Source: Myxococcales bacterium
Lineage (GTDB): Bacteria; Myxococcota_A; Polyangia; Polyangiales; JADJMO01
Direction: 5' to 3'
Length of the DNA: 64,000 nt
Assembly: GCA_016709545.1 (NCBI GenBank)
Contig: JADJMO010000003.1
Coordinates: 1 to 64,000, forward strand
Shown here: positions 8,337 through 18,000 of the stretch, in pieces
How positions within the stretch are numbered: position 1 is the first letter of the stretch
Layout: the number at the start of each line of letters is the position of its first letter
Notes under the pieces: generated by a model
Seen by the model: only the letters and a program-made list of their open reading frames with translations
The model's database searches: none
Told to the model about the DNA's origin: nothing
Program-made: the position numbers and the translations under genes

Positions 8337-11085
8337 TCACGGCAGGCTGCAGGCGAGCTCGTGCAGAGCACCCGCTCGCACCGCAAAGGCGTGTTGAGGG
8401 TCGTCGAGCGGAATGATGACGCCTGCTTCCACCCCACCGACGGCTCGGATGCAGCGGTCCTTGCCGTCCGTCACCCAGGCCTCGAGGTCGAGCGCCTTGT
8501 CACTCGTGCCTTCGCGCATCACGAAGCGCGTGCGCTGCTCGAGCACGAGCTGGGCGCCGACTCCGCCCTTGCAGCCGAGAGGCACAGGGCCAGTGAGATC
8601 GAACGTCGGCGCTCACGACGACGTCCTCCTCCAGACGCGCGAGAATGGCTCGGGACAGCGCGGTGTCGACGATGCCGTAGGTCGGCGCGGGGCCCGAGAG
8701 GAACGACACCCACCATGCGGGAGGCTTGGGCGGGGCGAAGGGATCCACGGCCTTCTTCTTGAACCAGAGCTGCAGCAGTCGCTTCTTCCAGCCGAATCCG
8801 TCTGGGCTCGTGTGCAGGGTCACCAGGCCGTCGAGGGGCACGTCGGGCGCGACGAGGTAGCCGGCCTTGGTCTTGACCAGGGTGTGGGGAAGGCTATCGA
8901 GATCCGGAGCCTCGAGGCGCTCACGCGGCGCACCACTGTCTTTCAGGAGGAAGACATGGCTGTCCGCGAGGACGTGCCGCGACGCCTCGCCCGAGTAGCC
9001 CAGCGTCTGGGCGTAGGTGGGCTGGACGGCGATCGCACCGTCGAGAAACCCGACGAGGGAGTGACCGAACGGTCCAGCAACGGCGACGTCGCTCGCCAGG
9101 ATCCGGAAGGTTCCCAGCTCTCCGAGACCTTCGACGTGCGGTGCCTTCTCTCCGTTCCGTAGCCAGGCGACCTTGACGCTGACGGGACGCAGACCGACGT
9201 CCCCCTTCTTCTTCGCCGCGATCGTGTAGCGCACGGCGATCACACCCTCGCGGCGCGCGTGGAGGACCGTCTCTTCCTTGAGCTCGGTCCAGGGGAGCAG
9301 CGCGACCTTCTCGAGCTTCCCCTGGGCGTTCGGCCGGACCACGGCGACCTCGTTGCTCAGCGCGCGCAGGCGGCCCTCGGGATAGTCTCGTCGGAGGTCG
9401 AGCGGCGGCATCCATTCGGCCTGCTTCTTCCCGAGCTTGCAGGTGATGCGCTCGGGTGAAGCAACTGCGGATGGCTCGGGGGTGACGATGGGTGCCGCGG
9501 GGTGGTGCTTCGCCATCTCGGGGTGATCCCAACCCAGGCGTGCATCCTCGCCGACCAAGCAGCCTTCCCCGGAGCAAGAAAGGCCGGTCGCTGGCACTGA
9601 ACCCACCGCGAAGACGTGCGCCCCGCCGTCCCAGGTCTCGTAGAGGTGGTCGTCCTTCCACGCGAGACCACGCTCCCCGGCCAGCGACCATCTCGCCCGT
9701 GGCAGGGCGGTCGGTCTCAGTTCGAGGGGATCCTGCTTCGCGGAGACCTCGATGGACGTGCTCGACTTGGTGTCCTGCACCACCCCGAAGATCGCGCCGT
9801 CGTCACGCAGCGACAGCTCCGCGCGTGGTTGGTAGCCTGGCACCACGCCTTTCACCCGGGGCTGGTAGACCGAGACCGGGGACACGATCAGCTCTGCCGA
9901 GTCTTCGACCATCCGTAGCGCCACGAAGGCGGTGCCGGCTGGATTGAGGCGCGCCGATCCGAGGCGTGCGGACACAGGGATGATGTCGGCACCGCTCCTG
10001 GGACGAAGCCCGGTGAGTCCCTCGGCGAGCCTCGTCAACAGGAACCCGTCAGGACCAACGACGTGCAGCGCGGCTTCACGATCGAAGGGGCGGAGTGGCT
10101 GTCGGACGAAGGTGGTTCCTCCGTCCAGACTCAGGCGTTCGTCGATCTGATGGGCGTAGCCGCTGGGTCGGACACAGCCGAGCGAGATGACCTTGCCGAA
10201 CGCCGAGGCGACGACGGTCGTGCAGTCGCTGAAGTCGGGCACGGCGCGATAGACGGGAGGTTCGCGCAGTGGGCCGATGGCGACCTCGTGGCCCGTGCCC
10301 TTTTCGCGCAGCCGGACGGCCGTGGAGCCTGCGACTGCCACGGTCACGGTGGGACGCGAGGCTGCGTCCTCGGTCTCGTCTCGAGTCGGTCGGAGCAGGC
10401 CTGCTTCGAGGCGTGCGCCGACGCCTCGCGCGCCGACGAATGGAGCCCCGTTGTCGAGGATGGTCACGTAACTGCAGTCGAGGCGAGTCGCGACGCGCGT
10501 GAACGTCGCGCCGTGATCCACGGTGATGGCCACACCCTCTGGCATCAGCAGGGCGAGCCCACGACCGCTGCGGGTCAACACGAGATCGAGCACGGCTCCC
10601 GCCGAGAAGGTCACGGGGGTCCAGGTGTGTCCGAAGTCGGTCGACCGCATGAGGTCGTGCCGCTCGGTGACAGCGACGATGGCCTCGTCGGACATGGCGG
10701 CCGCCACCGTGGCGAAGGGCGCACGGACGACGTCGACGAGGGGGCCCAGCGGGGTCTTGGTGAAGAACACGCTGCCGTTCCGACCCAAGAACGCCTGCCC
10801 GCCCGTTCGCGCGACGACGCCCACCAGATCCTCGTCGAACAGCGTTGCAGCGGCCTCCTCGGCGGCGTTGCTCAACCGCCACCGTTGCCCACCAGCCGCA
10901 GGTACGACCCGCGATCCATCGGCAAGGGGCAGACCGAGGCCGCGTGACAGGGGCGGCCGACCAGCGAGGACCCACCGAGCACCAGGTTCCCGCGCGATGG
11001 GCGGGAAATGGATCTTCGGCGGGCTGGGTGCGGCCGGTGCCCCTGCGCATCCTGCGACGACGGTCAGGAGCAGCGCGCGACGCAC
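8337..11085 (-). CDS. BNR/Asp-box repeat lipoprotein (frameshifted near 8610)
   Basis: A product of about 915 residues with a lipoprotein signal peptide (MRRALLLTVVAGC). Several Asp-box motifs are visible (STDFGHTWTPV, TVDHGATFTRV, SLDGGTTFVRQ), as in sialidase-type beta-propellers. The catalytic Arg triad of true sialidases is not evident, so a structural or binding role is more likely. The main frame stays open to 8500, but near 8610 the sequence becomes unlike the rest. Removing one base there gives SATFDLTGPVPLGCKGGV and continues to a stop at 8337, so the assembly seems to carry an extra base. The start lies 4 bp downstream of the SDR gene stop, suggesting one leftward transcript. Lipid-anchored, probably exported. 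Confidence 0.78.
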
Positions 11086-11089
11086 GGGG

Positions 11090-11938
11090 TCACACCCCCG
11101 GGAACTTCGCGATCGCGGCCCAGTGCTCCTTGATCTCCTCCGCCGTCCACACGCCGCTCGCCTCGTCCTTGAACTTCCCGGGCGACTCCATGACCTTGTA
11201 GGCGTACATGCGGCTGCCCGCGACCGCGAGCACCTGACCGGTGAGGTCGCCGCACAGATCGCTGCCGAGGAACAGCGCGGCCGGCGCGATGTGCTCGGGG
11301 CTCATGTTGTCCACGGACTGCATCATCGGCAGGTCCTCGGTCATGCGCGTCTTGGCGATGGGCGCGATGGCGTTCACCGTGATGCGCTGCTTCTGCAGCT
11401 CGATCGCCGAGGTGCGGGTGAGGCCGTAGATGCCGGCCTTGGCGGCGGAGTAGTTCGCCTGGCCGAAGTTGCCGAGCATGCCGGAGACGCTCGTCGTGTT
11501 CACGATGCGCCCGCCGCCGCCCTGCGCGATCGCCTGCCGCGCGAACACCTGGGTGCAGAGGAACGTGCCCTTGAGGTGGACCGCGAGGACGGCGTCGAAC
11601 ATCGCCTCGTCCATCTTGAGCAGCGTCTTGTCGCGGAGGATGCCCGCGTTGTTGACCAGCACGTCGACGCGACCGAAGGCGTCGAGGGCCGCGCGGATCA
11701 GCGACGAGGCGCCCTCGGCGTCGGCGATCGAGGCGTGGTGCGCGACCGCGGTGCCGCCGGCGCTCTTGATCTCGGCGACCACCTCGTCGGCGACGCTCGA
11801 GGCGCCCTCGCCGCTGCGGTTGCCCCCGACGTCGTTGACCACGACCTTGGCGCCCTCGCGGGCGAACAGGAGCGCCTCCGCGCGGCCGATGCCGCCTCCG
11901 GCGCCCGTGACGATGACGACCTTTCCTTCGACCAGCAT
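11090..11938 (-). CDS. short-chain dehydrogenase/reductase (SDR)
   Basis: A 282-residue NAD(P)-dependent oxidoreductase. It has the Rossmann motif VTGAGGGIGRAEALLFA, the NNAG motif (VLVNNAGILRDKTL), a catalytic serine in NTTSVSGMLG, and YxxxK in NYSAAKAG. The sequence VVVNDVGGNRSGEG and the RDKTLLKM segment resemble the dehydrogenase part of peroxisomal/bacterial multifunctional enzyme type 2, which acts on 3-hydroxyacyl-CoA, so a role in acyl-CoA or ketone metabolism is possible. An in-frame ATG at 11950 adds four residues; ATG 11938 (MLVEGKVVIVTG) starts directly at the fold. It is the first gene of a pair with the Asp-box lipoprotein. Confidence 0.9.
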   Translation of the reverse strand: MLVEGKVVIVTGAGGGIGRAEALLFAREGAKVVVNDVGGNRSGEGASSVADEVVAEIKSAGGTAVAHHASIADAEGASSLIRAALDAFGRVDVLVNNAGILRDKTLLKMDEAMFDAVLAVHLKGTFLCTQVFARQAIAQGGGGRIVNTTSVSGMLGNFGQANYSAAKAGIYGLTRTSAIELQKQRITVNAIAPIAKTRMTEDLPMMQSVDNMSPEHIAPAALFLGSDLCGDLTGQVLAVAGSRMYAYKVMESPGKFKDEASGVWTAEEIKEHWAAIAKFPGV

Positions 11939-11969
11939 GCCGGCAAGCAAGCAGAGCGAAGGCGGCGCG

Positions 11970-13097
11970 TCACGGTACCAGGCGGCGGAAGGCCTTCTCG
12001 AGCCGGGCGTCGTGCTGGGCGCGCGTGACGCGGAGGGCGTCGCGCACAGGCCCCGCAGCGACGAGCTTGCGCATGCGCGCGGGCAGGTCGTCGGCGAGAC
12101 GGTCGAGCCCGCCCGGCACCGCGGCGTGCAGGGCCGCGAGCGCGCGCAAGCACCCCTGCTGGGTCGTGCCCGAGAGGTGGGTCGAGATCAGGGCCTCGAC
12201 GACCTCGGCGCGGTCGCCGTCCTCGAGCGAAGGGTGGGTCGCGATGGTCGTGCCCCAGTCGTCGAAGAACGGGCCGATCGGCAGCAGCAGATCGCGGTGG
12301 CGACGGAGCCCGCGCGGCTTGCGCAGCGCGAGGAAGCGATGGTTCTCGATCGCCGTGACCTGCTTGTTGAACGCGCCGGCGCGCACGAACGCGCCGCCGA
12401 AGCGGTCGGTGCCGTCGTGGCCGAGGCGCTCGAACCGATCGCGGATCGCCTGGTATTCCGGGCGCTTCGGCCACAGCTCGACGACGCGCGAGAGGTCGCC
12501 GGTGTTGTGGGCGAGCACCGTGGCCGAGCGGATCGCCTCGAGCACGCGCCCCTTGGCCTTCGAGAGCGCGTCGAACGCGCGCGCCTCGCGCCAGAGCTCC
12601 GCCTCGATCGCCTCGACCAGCGCCGTGGTGAGCGCCTCGTGGCCGATCGCGATGGCGCGCCCGAGGGCGCCGGCGCGCACCGAGAACCACTCGCCGTCGT
12701 GGCCCGAGATGCCGCGCGCGCCGCCCTCCTCGACCACCCGGGCCGAGACCACGGCGGGCCGCTCCGCGGCGATCGCGTCGATCATCGCGTTGGCCTCGAC
12801 GAGGCCGTCGCCGTCGAGCTCCTGGAACGTGTGGTGCCGGATGCGGGCGTCGACGTCGGTGGGGACGAACGTGGCGACCGTGAGGTAGTGGGCGGCGAGG
12901 AGGAGCCGGAAATACGGCAAGGAGCCGACCTCGGCGCCCGCGCCGGTCCGGATCACCTCTGCGGGGTTCGACGGGCCCTCGAGGGCCCAGGCCGCCGTGT
13001 TGCGGATTTGTTCGATGAGGGTGGTCGGGGCGATGCCGCGGGCGCGAGGCCCTTCGCGTTCCTCGACGGGGTCTTTCGGAGGCTCTCTGCGCGTCAC
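11970..13097 (-). CDS. hypothetical protein, mostly helical
   Basis: A 375-residue protein that I cannot place in a family. It lacks a signal peptide or clear membrane segment and appears to be largely alpha-helical. A segment near residues 115-160 is Ala/Glu-rich (AIAIGHEALTTALVEAIEAE), and the C-terminal half holds LLLPIGPFFDDWGTTIATH. Codon use is normal for the window, which supports a real gene. It is divergent from the GNAT-like gene at 13157. Inverted repeats at 13106-13147 lie between the two starts. Confidence 0.65.
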   Translation of the reverse strand: MTRREPPKDPVEEREGPRARGIAPTTLIEQIRNTAAWALEGPSNPAEVIRTGAGAEVGSLPYFRLLLAAHYLTVATFVPTDVDARIRHHTFQELDGDGLVEANAMIDAIAAERPAVVSARVVEEGGARGISGHDGEWFSVRAGALGRAIAIGHEALTTALVEAIEAELWREARAFDALSKAKGRVLEAIRSATVLAHNTGDLSRVVELWPKRPEYQAIRDRFERLGHDGTDRFGGAFVRAGAFNKQVTAIENHRFLALRKPRGLRRHRDLLLPIGPFFDDWGTTIATHPSLEDGDRAEVVEALISTHLSGTTQQGCLRALAALHAAVPGGLDRLADDLPARMRKLVAAGPVRDALRVTRAQHDARLEKAFRRLVP

Positions 13098-13105
13098 GGG
13101 GACGA

Positions 13106-13147
13106 CCCCTACCAGGGGATCGACCGCGCCGCCGCTCCCTAGTAGGG
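13106..13147. promoter_or_regulatory. two short inverted repeats between divergent genes (candidate operators)
   Basis: The 59 bp between divergent starts 13097 and 13157 hold CCCCT-ACC-AGGGG (13106-13118) and the perfect 11-bp palindrome CCCTAGTAGGG (13137-13147). The second ends 9 bp before the ATG of the rightward gene. These positions suit a repressor-binding site or a leader hairpin. Chance is not excluded in a GC-rich region. Confidence 0.3.
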
Positions 13148-13156
13148 TGCCGCCCC

Positions 13157-14290
13157 ATGAGCGACGTCCAGATCGTCGAGCGCCCGTTCGGCGTCGACAC
13201 CCAGCGCTTCCTCGACGTGGCCCGCGCCGTGTACCGCGACGACCCGAAGATGGTCATCCCGCTCGACATGGACATGGGGGATCGGTTCAACCCGAAGAAG
13301 AACCCGTTCTTCGAGCACGCGGAGGGCACGACGTTCATCGCGGTGAGGAACGGCAAGGACGTCGGTCGATGCACCGCGCAGATCGACAAGGAGCACATCG
13401 CTCGCTACGCCGACGCGACCGGCTTCTTCGGCTTCCTCGACACCATCGACGACCCGGAGGTGGTGAAGGCCCTGCTCGACGCCGCGGCCGCGTGGCTCAC
13501 CGCGCGCGGCATGAAGCGCATGCGCGGCCCGCTCTCGCTGTCGATCAACGAGGAGCTCGGGGTGCTCGTCGAGGGCTTCGACACGCCGCCTGCCATCATG
13601 ATGCCGCACCACCTGCCGTACCAGGCAGGGCTCATCGAGAAGGCCGGCCTCGTGAAGGAGAAGGACTTCTTCGCGTGGCGCTACGACGTCGGCGAGCCCC
13701 CGCCCCGCGCCCGCCGCGCCCACGACGACATCATGAAGATCCCCGGGCTGCGCATCCGCACGCTCGACAAGTCCCAGATGGAGCGCGACACGCGCATCGT
13801 CATGGAGATCTTCAACGACGCCTGGCAGGACAACTGGGGCTTCGTCCCCATGACCGAGGGCGAACTCAAGAAGATGGCGGCGGATCTCAAGATGATCCTC
13901 GTGCCCGACCTCGCGCTCGTCGCCGAGGTGGACGGCGAGGTGGCCGCGATCAGCGTCGCGCTGCCCAACATCAACGAGATGATCGGCGACCTCGACGGCA
14001 AGCTGTTCCCGTTCGGGTTCGCCAAGCTGCTCTATCGCCTCAAGGTGAAGGGCCCCACCTCGGCGCGCCTCATCATCCTCGGCATCAAGAAGAAGTTCCG
14101 CATCCAGAAGAAGTTCGGCGGGCTCTCGGCCGCGCTCTACGTCGAGATGAACGACCGCGGCAAGCGGCTCGGCATGAAGTGGGGCGAGCTCTCCTGGACC
14201 CTCGAGGACAACCACCCGGTCAACCTCGGGATCAAGATGATGGGCGGCAAGGTCTACAAGCGCTACCGGGTCTACGTCCGGGATCTCTGA
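13157..14290 (+). CDS. GNAT-fold N-acetyltransferase-like protein
   Basis: A 377-residue cytosolic protein of a family usually annotated as a GNAT-like or hypothetical protein. Two acetyltransferase-like halves are visible. The first has FNPKKNPFFEHAEGTTFIAV, ATGFFGFLDTIDDPEV, and MRGPLSLSINEELGVLVEGF. The second has FNDAWQDNWGFVPMTEGEL, LALVAEVDGEVAAISVALPNIN and ELSWTLEDNHPVN. The usual acetyl-CoA loop (R/Q-x-x-G-x-G/A) is weak, so catalytic activity is unproven and the acceptor is unknown. It begins a rightward run with the DUF4388-like gene (gap 3 bp) and the STAS-like gene. Confidence 0.75.
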   Translation: MSDVQIVERPFGVDTQRFLDVARAVYRDDPKMVIPLDMDMGDRFNPKKNPFFEHAEGTTFIAVRNGKDVGRCTAQIDKEHIARYADATGFFGFLDTIDDPEVVKALLDAAAAWLTARGMKRMRGPLSLSINEELGVLVEGFDTPPAIMMPHHLPYQAGLIEKAGLVKEKDFFAWRYDVGEPPPRARRAHDDIMKIPGLRIRTLDKSQMERDTRIVMEIFNDAWQDNWGFVPMTEGELKKMAADLKMILVPDLALVAEVDGEVAAISVALPNINEMIGDLDGKLFPFGFAKLLYRLKVKGPTSARLIILGIKKKFRIQKKFGGLSAALYVEMNDRGKRLGMKWGELSWTLEDNHPVNLGIKMMGGKVYKRYRVYVRDL

Positions 14291-14293
14291 CCC

Positions 14294-15652
14294 GTGGACA
14301 GCGAGCCGAGCGAGCACGGACTGGACGGCGCGCCGCCGCCGCGCGGCACGCTCGCCGAGCAGCCGCTCGCGGTGCTCTACGCGCACGCCGTCGACCACCG
14401 CCTCTCTGGCTCCCTCGCCTTGATGCCCCCCTCGGGCGGCGCGGGCACCGACGCCGACGTCATCGTCTTCGCCGACGGCGCGCCGGTGCGGGTGCGCACC
14501 CGCAAGCAGGTGGCCCCGCTCGGCGAGATGCTGGTCCGCCTGGGCGTCATCGCCGACGTCGACCTCGAGGCGGCGCTCTCTCGCGCCTCCACAGCCCAGT
14601 CGCGCATCGGTCGGCAGCTCGTGAGCGATCGCCTCATCGATCGGCGGCTCTTGCTCCGCGCGCTGCGCGAACAGGTGCTGGTGCGCCTGCGCAGCCTCGG
14701 CGATCTGCCGGCCGACACGGGCTACGAGTTCCACAGCCAGACCGACCTGCTCGAGGAGGGCGCGCCCACCAACGCGACCCCGTGCGACCCACTCGCCGGC
14801 CTCCTCGCCCTCTGCCGTACGTTCGCCGTCGGTGCGGGCGTCGACGTGAGCCGGGCGGAGCTCGCGGCCCGCGCCGACGAGCTCGTGCGCATCCGTCGCG
14901 ACGCGACCCTCGATCGCTTCGACTTCGACGAGCAGGAGCGCGTGCTCGTCGCGCGCATCCAGGAGGGCCGTCCGCTCCCGTTCGCGGCCTACGGCTCGGG
15001 CGCCGTCGTGCCCGAGCGCGTCGCGGTCGCCCTCCTCTACGCGCTCGTCCTCGCTCGTCAGCTCGAGGATCCGCGCACCGAGGAGCCGCCGCTCGACGCG
15101 GATGCCGTCGCCCCCGGGGCCGCTTCCCTCCGCGACTCGTCCCTCGGTCGCGGGGTCGATCCGCTCCGCTCGAGCCAGGTCATGCGCGTGCTCGGCGCGG
15201 CCGACGATCACCGCGAGGCCCTCGCGCTCCTGCGCTCGGGAGACCTCGAGGCCGCGCGCGCCCTCGCGGCACGCGCTGCCGAGCGCACCCCCGCCAACGG
15301 CGAGTACCGCACGCTGCACGGCTACCTCACCGGGCTGGCCGGCGATCCGCAGGCGGGGGTCGCGGTCCTCGACGAGGTGATCCGCGCCGACGCCCGCAAC
15401 GATCGCGCGCTCGTCTACCGCGCCAAGCTGCTCGAGGAGCTCGGCAAGAGCAAGGCGGCCCGCGCCGATCTGGACGCGGCCCTCGAGGTGAGGCCGCAGA
15501 GCTCCGAGGCCCGCGCCGCGCTGCGCGCGCTCCGCAGACCGGAGCTCGAGACCCCGCGCAAGGAGGCGTGGCAGTGGCTCGCCCTCGGCCTGTTGCTCGG
15601 GGCCACGGTGGCGCTCCTCGCGGTCTACCTGTCCCGCACCCTCGGGCGCTGA
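14294..15652 (+). CDS. DUF4388/PATAN-like protein with TPR region and C-terminal membrane anchor
   Basis: A 452-residue protein starting at GTG. Residues about 20-160 resemble DUF4388 domains (LSGSLALMPP, VIVFADGAPVRVR, LGEMLVRLGVIADVDLEAAL), which occur in myxobacterial signalling and motility proteins. Residues about 305-410 look like two or three TPR units (ALLRSGDLEAARALAARAAE, RALVYRAKLLEELGKSKAA). A single hydrophobic helix near the end (WLALGLLLGATVALLAVYL) should anchor it in the inner membrane with the bulk in the cytosol. It lies 3 bp after the GNAT-like gene, so cotranscription is likely. The function is probably scaffolding or signalling. Confidence 0.72.
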   Translation: MDSEPSEHGLDGAPPPRGTLAEQPLAVLYAHAVDHRLSGSLALMPPSGGAGTDADVIVFADGAPVRVRTRKQVAPLGEMLVRLGVIADVDLEAALSRASTAQSRIGRQLVSDRLIDRRLLLRALREQVLVRLRSLGDLPADTGYEFHSQTDLLEEGAPTNATPCDPLAGLLALCRTFAVGAGVDVSRAELAARADELVRIRRDATLDRFDFDEQERVLVARIQEGRPLPFAAYGSGAVVPERVAVALLYALVLARQLEDPRTEEPPLDADAVAPGAASLRDSSLGRGVDPLRSSQVMRVLGAADDHREALALLRSGDLEAARALAARAAERTPANGEYRTLHGYLTGLAGDPQAGVAVLDEVIRADARNDRALVYRAKLLEELGKSKAARADLDAALEVRPQSSEARAALRALRRPELETPRKEAWQWLALGLLLGATVALLAVYLSRTLGR

Positions 15653-15712
15653 ACGCCGGCTGCGTTCTCGGCGGGCACCCCCGATCCTGGCTAGCCGAGC
15701 TATCCTGGCCGG

Positions 15713-16159
15713 GTGGAGCTGAGGGAGGAGGGGTTCTGGAGCGTCTTCTCGCAAGACGACGCGGAGCTGCGCACCTACCGCCCCCGCCCCGACGTCGTGC
15801 TCACCGTGCACCGCGGGTATTTCGGCTCGCCGTTCGTCGGGCCCGTGGTCGAGGCGATCGATCAGGCGCTCCGCGAGCAGAAGCCCGTGTACGTCTTCCA
15901 CGACTGGGCGGCGCTGCGCGGCTACGAGCCGAACGCCCGCGCGCGCCTCACCTCGTGGGTGTTCGGGCGCCTGCGCGACATCGTCTCGCTCGACGTGCTC
16001 CTCACCGTGGACTCGCGCATCCTGACGATGGGGATCGCGGCGAGCAACCTGCTCCTCGGCGGGCGGATGATGGTGCACCCCGAGCGCGAGACGTTCGAGG
16101 AGCGTCTGGTCCAGGTGCTCGGGCACCCGTTGCAGAGCGGTGTCTACCCGAGCCCTTGA
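15713..16159 (+). CDS. STAS/SpoIIAA-like small protein
   Basis: A 148-residue cytosolic protein starting at GTG. The order of strands and helices, with YVFHDWAALRGYEPNARARL in the middle and a C-terminal helix (ERETFEERLVQVLG), resembles SpoIIAA-like/STAS domains used as protein-interaction switches. The match rests on pattern only. It follows the DUF4388-like gene by 60 bp and precedes the convergent TerB-like gene by 6 bp. It may act with the two upstream genes. Confidence 0.6.
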   Translation: MELREEGFWSVFSQDDAELRTYRPRPDVVLTVHRGYFGSPFVGPVVEAIDQALREQKPVYVFHDWAALRGYEPNARARLTSWVFGRLRDIVSLDVLLTVDSRILTMGIAASNLLLGGRMMVHPERETFEERLVQVLGHPLQSGVYPSP

Positions 16160-16165
16160 GCGGGG

Positions 16166-16567
16166 TCACGCGAGCGAGCGGACGAGGTCGGCGGCGCGAT
16201 CGGTGTCGACGCCGAGCGCCTCGGCGATCTCGAGGATCGCCTCTCGCTCGGAGGTGCGTACCACCCCGTCGACCGCGAACACGCGGATGGCCGCGGCGAG
16301 GGCGGCCTCGCAGCGCTCGGGGCTCCCGAGGCGCTCCTTCACCGTCACGAGCCGCGCGTCCCGGCCCTCGAGGGCCAGGAGGCCGAGGGCGTTGGCGAAC
16401 GCGGCCTCGAAGCCGCCGGCCGGCAGGCGCCCCTTGGTGAGCGACTCGAGGTTCTCGGCGAGCTCCTTCTTCTCCTCGGCGCCGACCTCGTCGTCGGCGG
16501 CGGCGGCGATGACCATGAGCTCGAACAGGGCGTCGATCTGGGGGGCGTCGAAGTCGCTCGGATCCAT
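16166..16567 (-). CDS. TerB-like helical protein
   Basis: A 133-residue, acidic, all-helical protein. The ALFELMVIAAAADDEVGAEE segment and the later AIRVFAVDGVVRTSEREAIL repeat the (A/D)-D-G/E-x(V/I)-x(2-4)-E pattern typical of TerB domains. TerB family proteins occur near membrane stress and phage-defence genes, but no ter partners are present here. No signal peptide is visible, so it is cytosolic. It is divergent from a small lipoprotein gene starting 49 bp away. Confidence 0.7.
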   Translation of the reverse strand: MDPSDFDAPQIDALFELMVIAAAADDEVGAEEKKELAENLESLTKGRLPAGGFEAAFANALGLLALEGRDARLVTVKERLGSPERCEAALAAAIRVFAVDGVVRTSEREAILEIAEALGVDTDRAADLVRSLA

Positions 16568-16615
16568 GGCGGAGAAGCTATCACCCCCCTGGCGTCGACG
16601 CTGCTACGGGGAAAC

Positions 16616-16810
16616 ATGACCCGTCTGCTCGTCGTGCTGGCGTTCGCCGCGCTCGGCTGTCGCAACCCCTCGCCGCGCTCGTGCCCGGACAGCCCCCAGC
16701 TGAAGTGCCTCACGGCGCCGCAGTGCACGTGGGACAAGGAGCACGACTGCGAGCGCTGCGTGTGCGGCGACCCAGGCTACGTGCCGCCGCAGAAGACCCC
16801 GCCGAAGTGA
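16616..16810 (+). CDS. small Cys-rich lipoprotein
   Basis: A 64-residue protein. It has a short signal peptide with lipobox (VLAFAALGC) and then only about 50 residues, with six further cysteines in CPDSPQLKC, CTWDKEHDCERCVC. This suggests a small disulfide-stabilised domain on a lipid anchor. The Pro/Lys end (PPQKTPPK) could be an extended tail. The function is unknown. The neighbours (TerB-like gene, HD hydrolase) give no clue. Confidence 0.6.
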   Translation: MTRLLVVLAFAALGCRNPSPRSCPDSPQLKCLTAPQCTWDKEHDCERCVCGDPGYVPPQKTPPK

Positions 16811-16910
16811 GTGAACGCAGCGCCGCGGAGTGAACGGCGGCCGCCTCGATGGGCGGCCGCTCCAGCGAAGGGAGGCTTGCGTCGCGGCGCACCCCGCGAC
16901 ACCGAGCGGC

Positions 16911-17507
16911 ATGCGCCCCGACGAGATGCTCGCGACCCTCGACGCCCTCGATCCCCTCGGCGACCTGCCCCGCACCGGGTGGCTGCTCCGGGGGATCTCT
17001 CCGTGCGAGTCGATCGCCGCCCACACGCTGCAGGTGGCGCTCCTCACGCGCATGCTCGTGGAGGCGTGTCGCGCCGAGGGGCTCACGGTCGACGGCGAGC
17101 TCGCGTTGACGATGGCGCTGCTGCACGACGCCCCCGAGGCCCGCCTCGGCGACGTGCCGATGCCGGTCAAGACGCCCGCGGTGGACGCCGCGTTGCACGA
17201 GGCCGAGCGCGCGATCGCCCACGCGATCCTGCCCGCGGCGCTCGTGCCCACGTGGGAGGCCTCGGAGGCGGGCGAGAGCCTCGAGGCCCGGCTCGTGAAG
17301 GCGGCCGACAAGATCCAGATGCTCCACAAGCTGTGGGTCTACGAGCAGCAGGGGCGCAAGCATCCGCTCATGGAGACGATGTGGAAGAACCCGGCGAACC
17401 TGCGCGCCCTCGACGTCGCGCCGGTGCGCGCGGCCTACGCGGCGGTCTACGCCCGCGCCGGGCGGCCGATGCCGATCGCTCCGGTCACTTCCGCGCCTTC
17501 GCCTTGA
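16911..17507 (+). CDS. HD-domain hydrolase, YfbR-like (5'-deoxynucleotidase family)
   Basis: A 198-residue cytosolic metal-dependent phosphohydrolase. The HD signature is clear: histidine in AAHTLQVALL and the HD pair in ALLHDAPEARLGD, with a late Asp in LVKAADKIQML. The length and the DLPRTGWLLRGI opening fit the YfbR group, which removes phosphate from deoxynucleoside 5'-monophosphates, though other HD nucleotidases cannot be excluded. ATG 16911 gives the family's usual length; an in-frame GTG at 16830 would add 27 residues of poor quality. The 3' end overlaps the convergent membrane-protein gene by 23 bp. Confidence 0.8.
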   Translation: MRPDEMLATLDALDPLGDLPRTGWLLRGISPCESIAAHTLQVALLTRMLVEACRAEGLTVDGELALTMALLHDAPEARLGDVPMPVKTPAVDAALHEAERAIAHAILPAALVPTWEASEAGESLEARLVKAADKIQMLHKLWVYEQQGRKHPLMETMWKNPANLRALDVAPVRAAYAAVYARAGRPMPIAPVTSAPSP

Positions 17508-17988
17508 GCGCGGCGAGCTCGTCCTCGATGGCCTGCTCCTTCGCGAGCGCGGCGCGCTCGGCGGCGATCGCGGCGCGCTCCGCGGCCACGGCCTCGGCCT
17601 TGCGGTCGGCCTCGAGCTGCTTGCTCTCGTCGACCACCCGCGTCCGCTCGACCTGCTCGGCGACCCGCACCTTGCGCGCCGACAGCAGCGGCCGCAGGCG
17701 CCAGTAGACGTAGCCCCCGAGCACCGCGAGCAGCGCGAGGCCGAGGAAATACTTCCAGAGGCTCGCGAGCATCCCGACGATGCCGAAGAGCAGGCAGAGC
17801 CCCACGATCCCGACGGCGAGGTACTTCCACCGCCGCGCCTTCGCGGCCTTGGCCTCGGCCTCGTCGCGCGCGGCGCGCTCCTCGTCGGACAGGGTGAGAT
17901 CCTCGATCGCCTTGCGCGCGGCGTTCTTGCCGGCGCTGAGCGCGGCGCGGGCCGAGGCCTTGCGGGCGAGGTCGTCGATCTCGGACAC
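17485..17988 (-). CDS. membrane protein with Ala/Glu-rich coiled-coil tail
   Basis: A 167-residue protein. Residues 1-50 are charged and helical. Two hydrophobic helices follow (KYLAVGIVGLCLLFGIVGML and FLGLALLAVLGGYVYWRL), then a long charged helix very rich in Ala and Glu (AEAVAAERAAIAAERAALAK) that probably forms a coiled coil. Both ends should lie in the cytosol. It follows the methyltransferase gene by 12 bp and may be the last gene of the leftward FKBP-RlmN-FecCD-methyltransferase cluster. The function is unknown. Confidence 0.7.
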   Translation of the reverse strand: MSEIDDLARKASARAALSAGKNAARKAIEDLTLSDEERAARDEAEAKAAKARRWKYLAVGIVGLCLLFGIVGMLASLWKYFLGLALLAVLGGYVYWRLRPLLSARKVRVAEQVERTRVVDESKQLEADRKAEAVAAERAAIAAERAALAKEQAIEDELAALKAKARK

Positions 17989-18000
17989 GGCGGGACGATA

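Noticed and set aside
13139..16126. 995-residue leftward ORF
   Set aside because: Antisense to three good genes with normal codon use; composition is that of a shadow frame.
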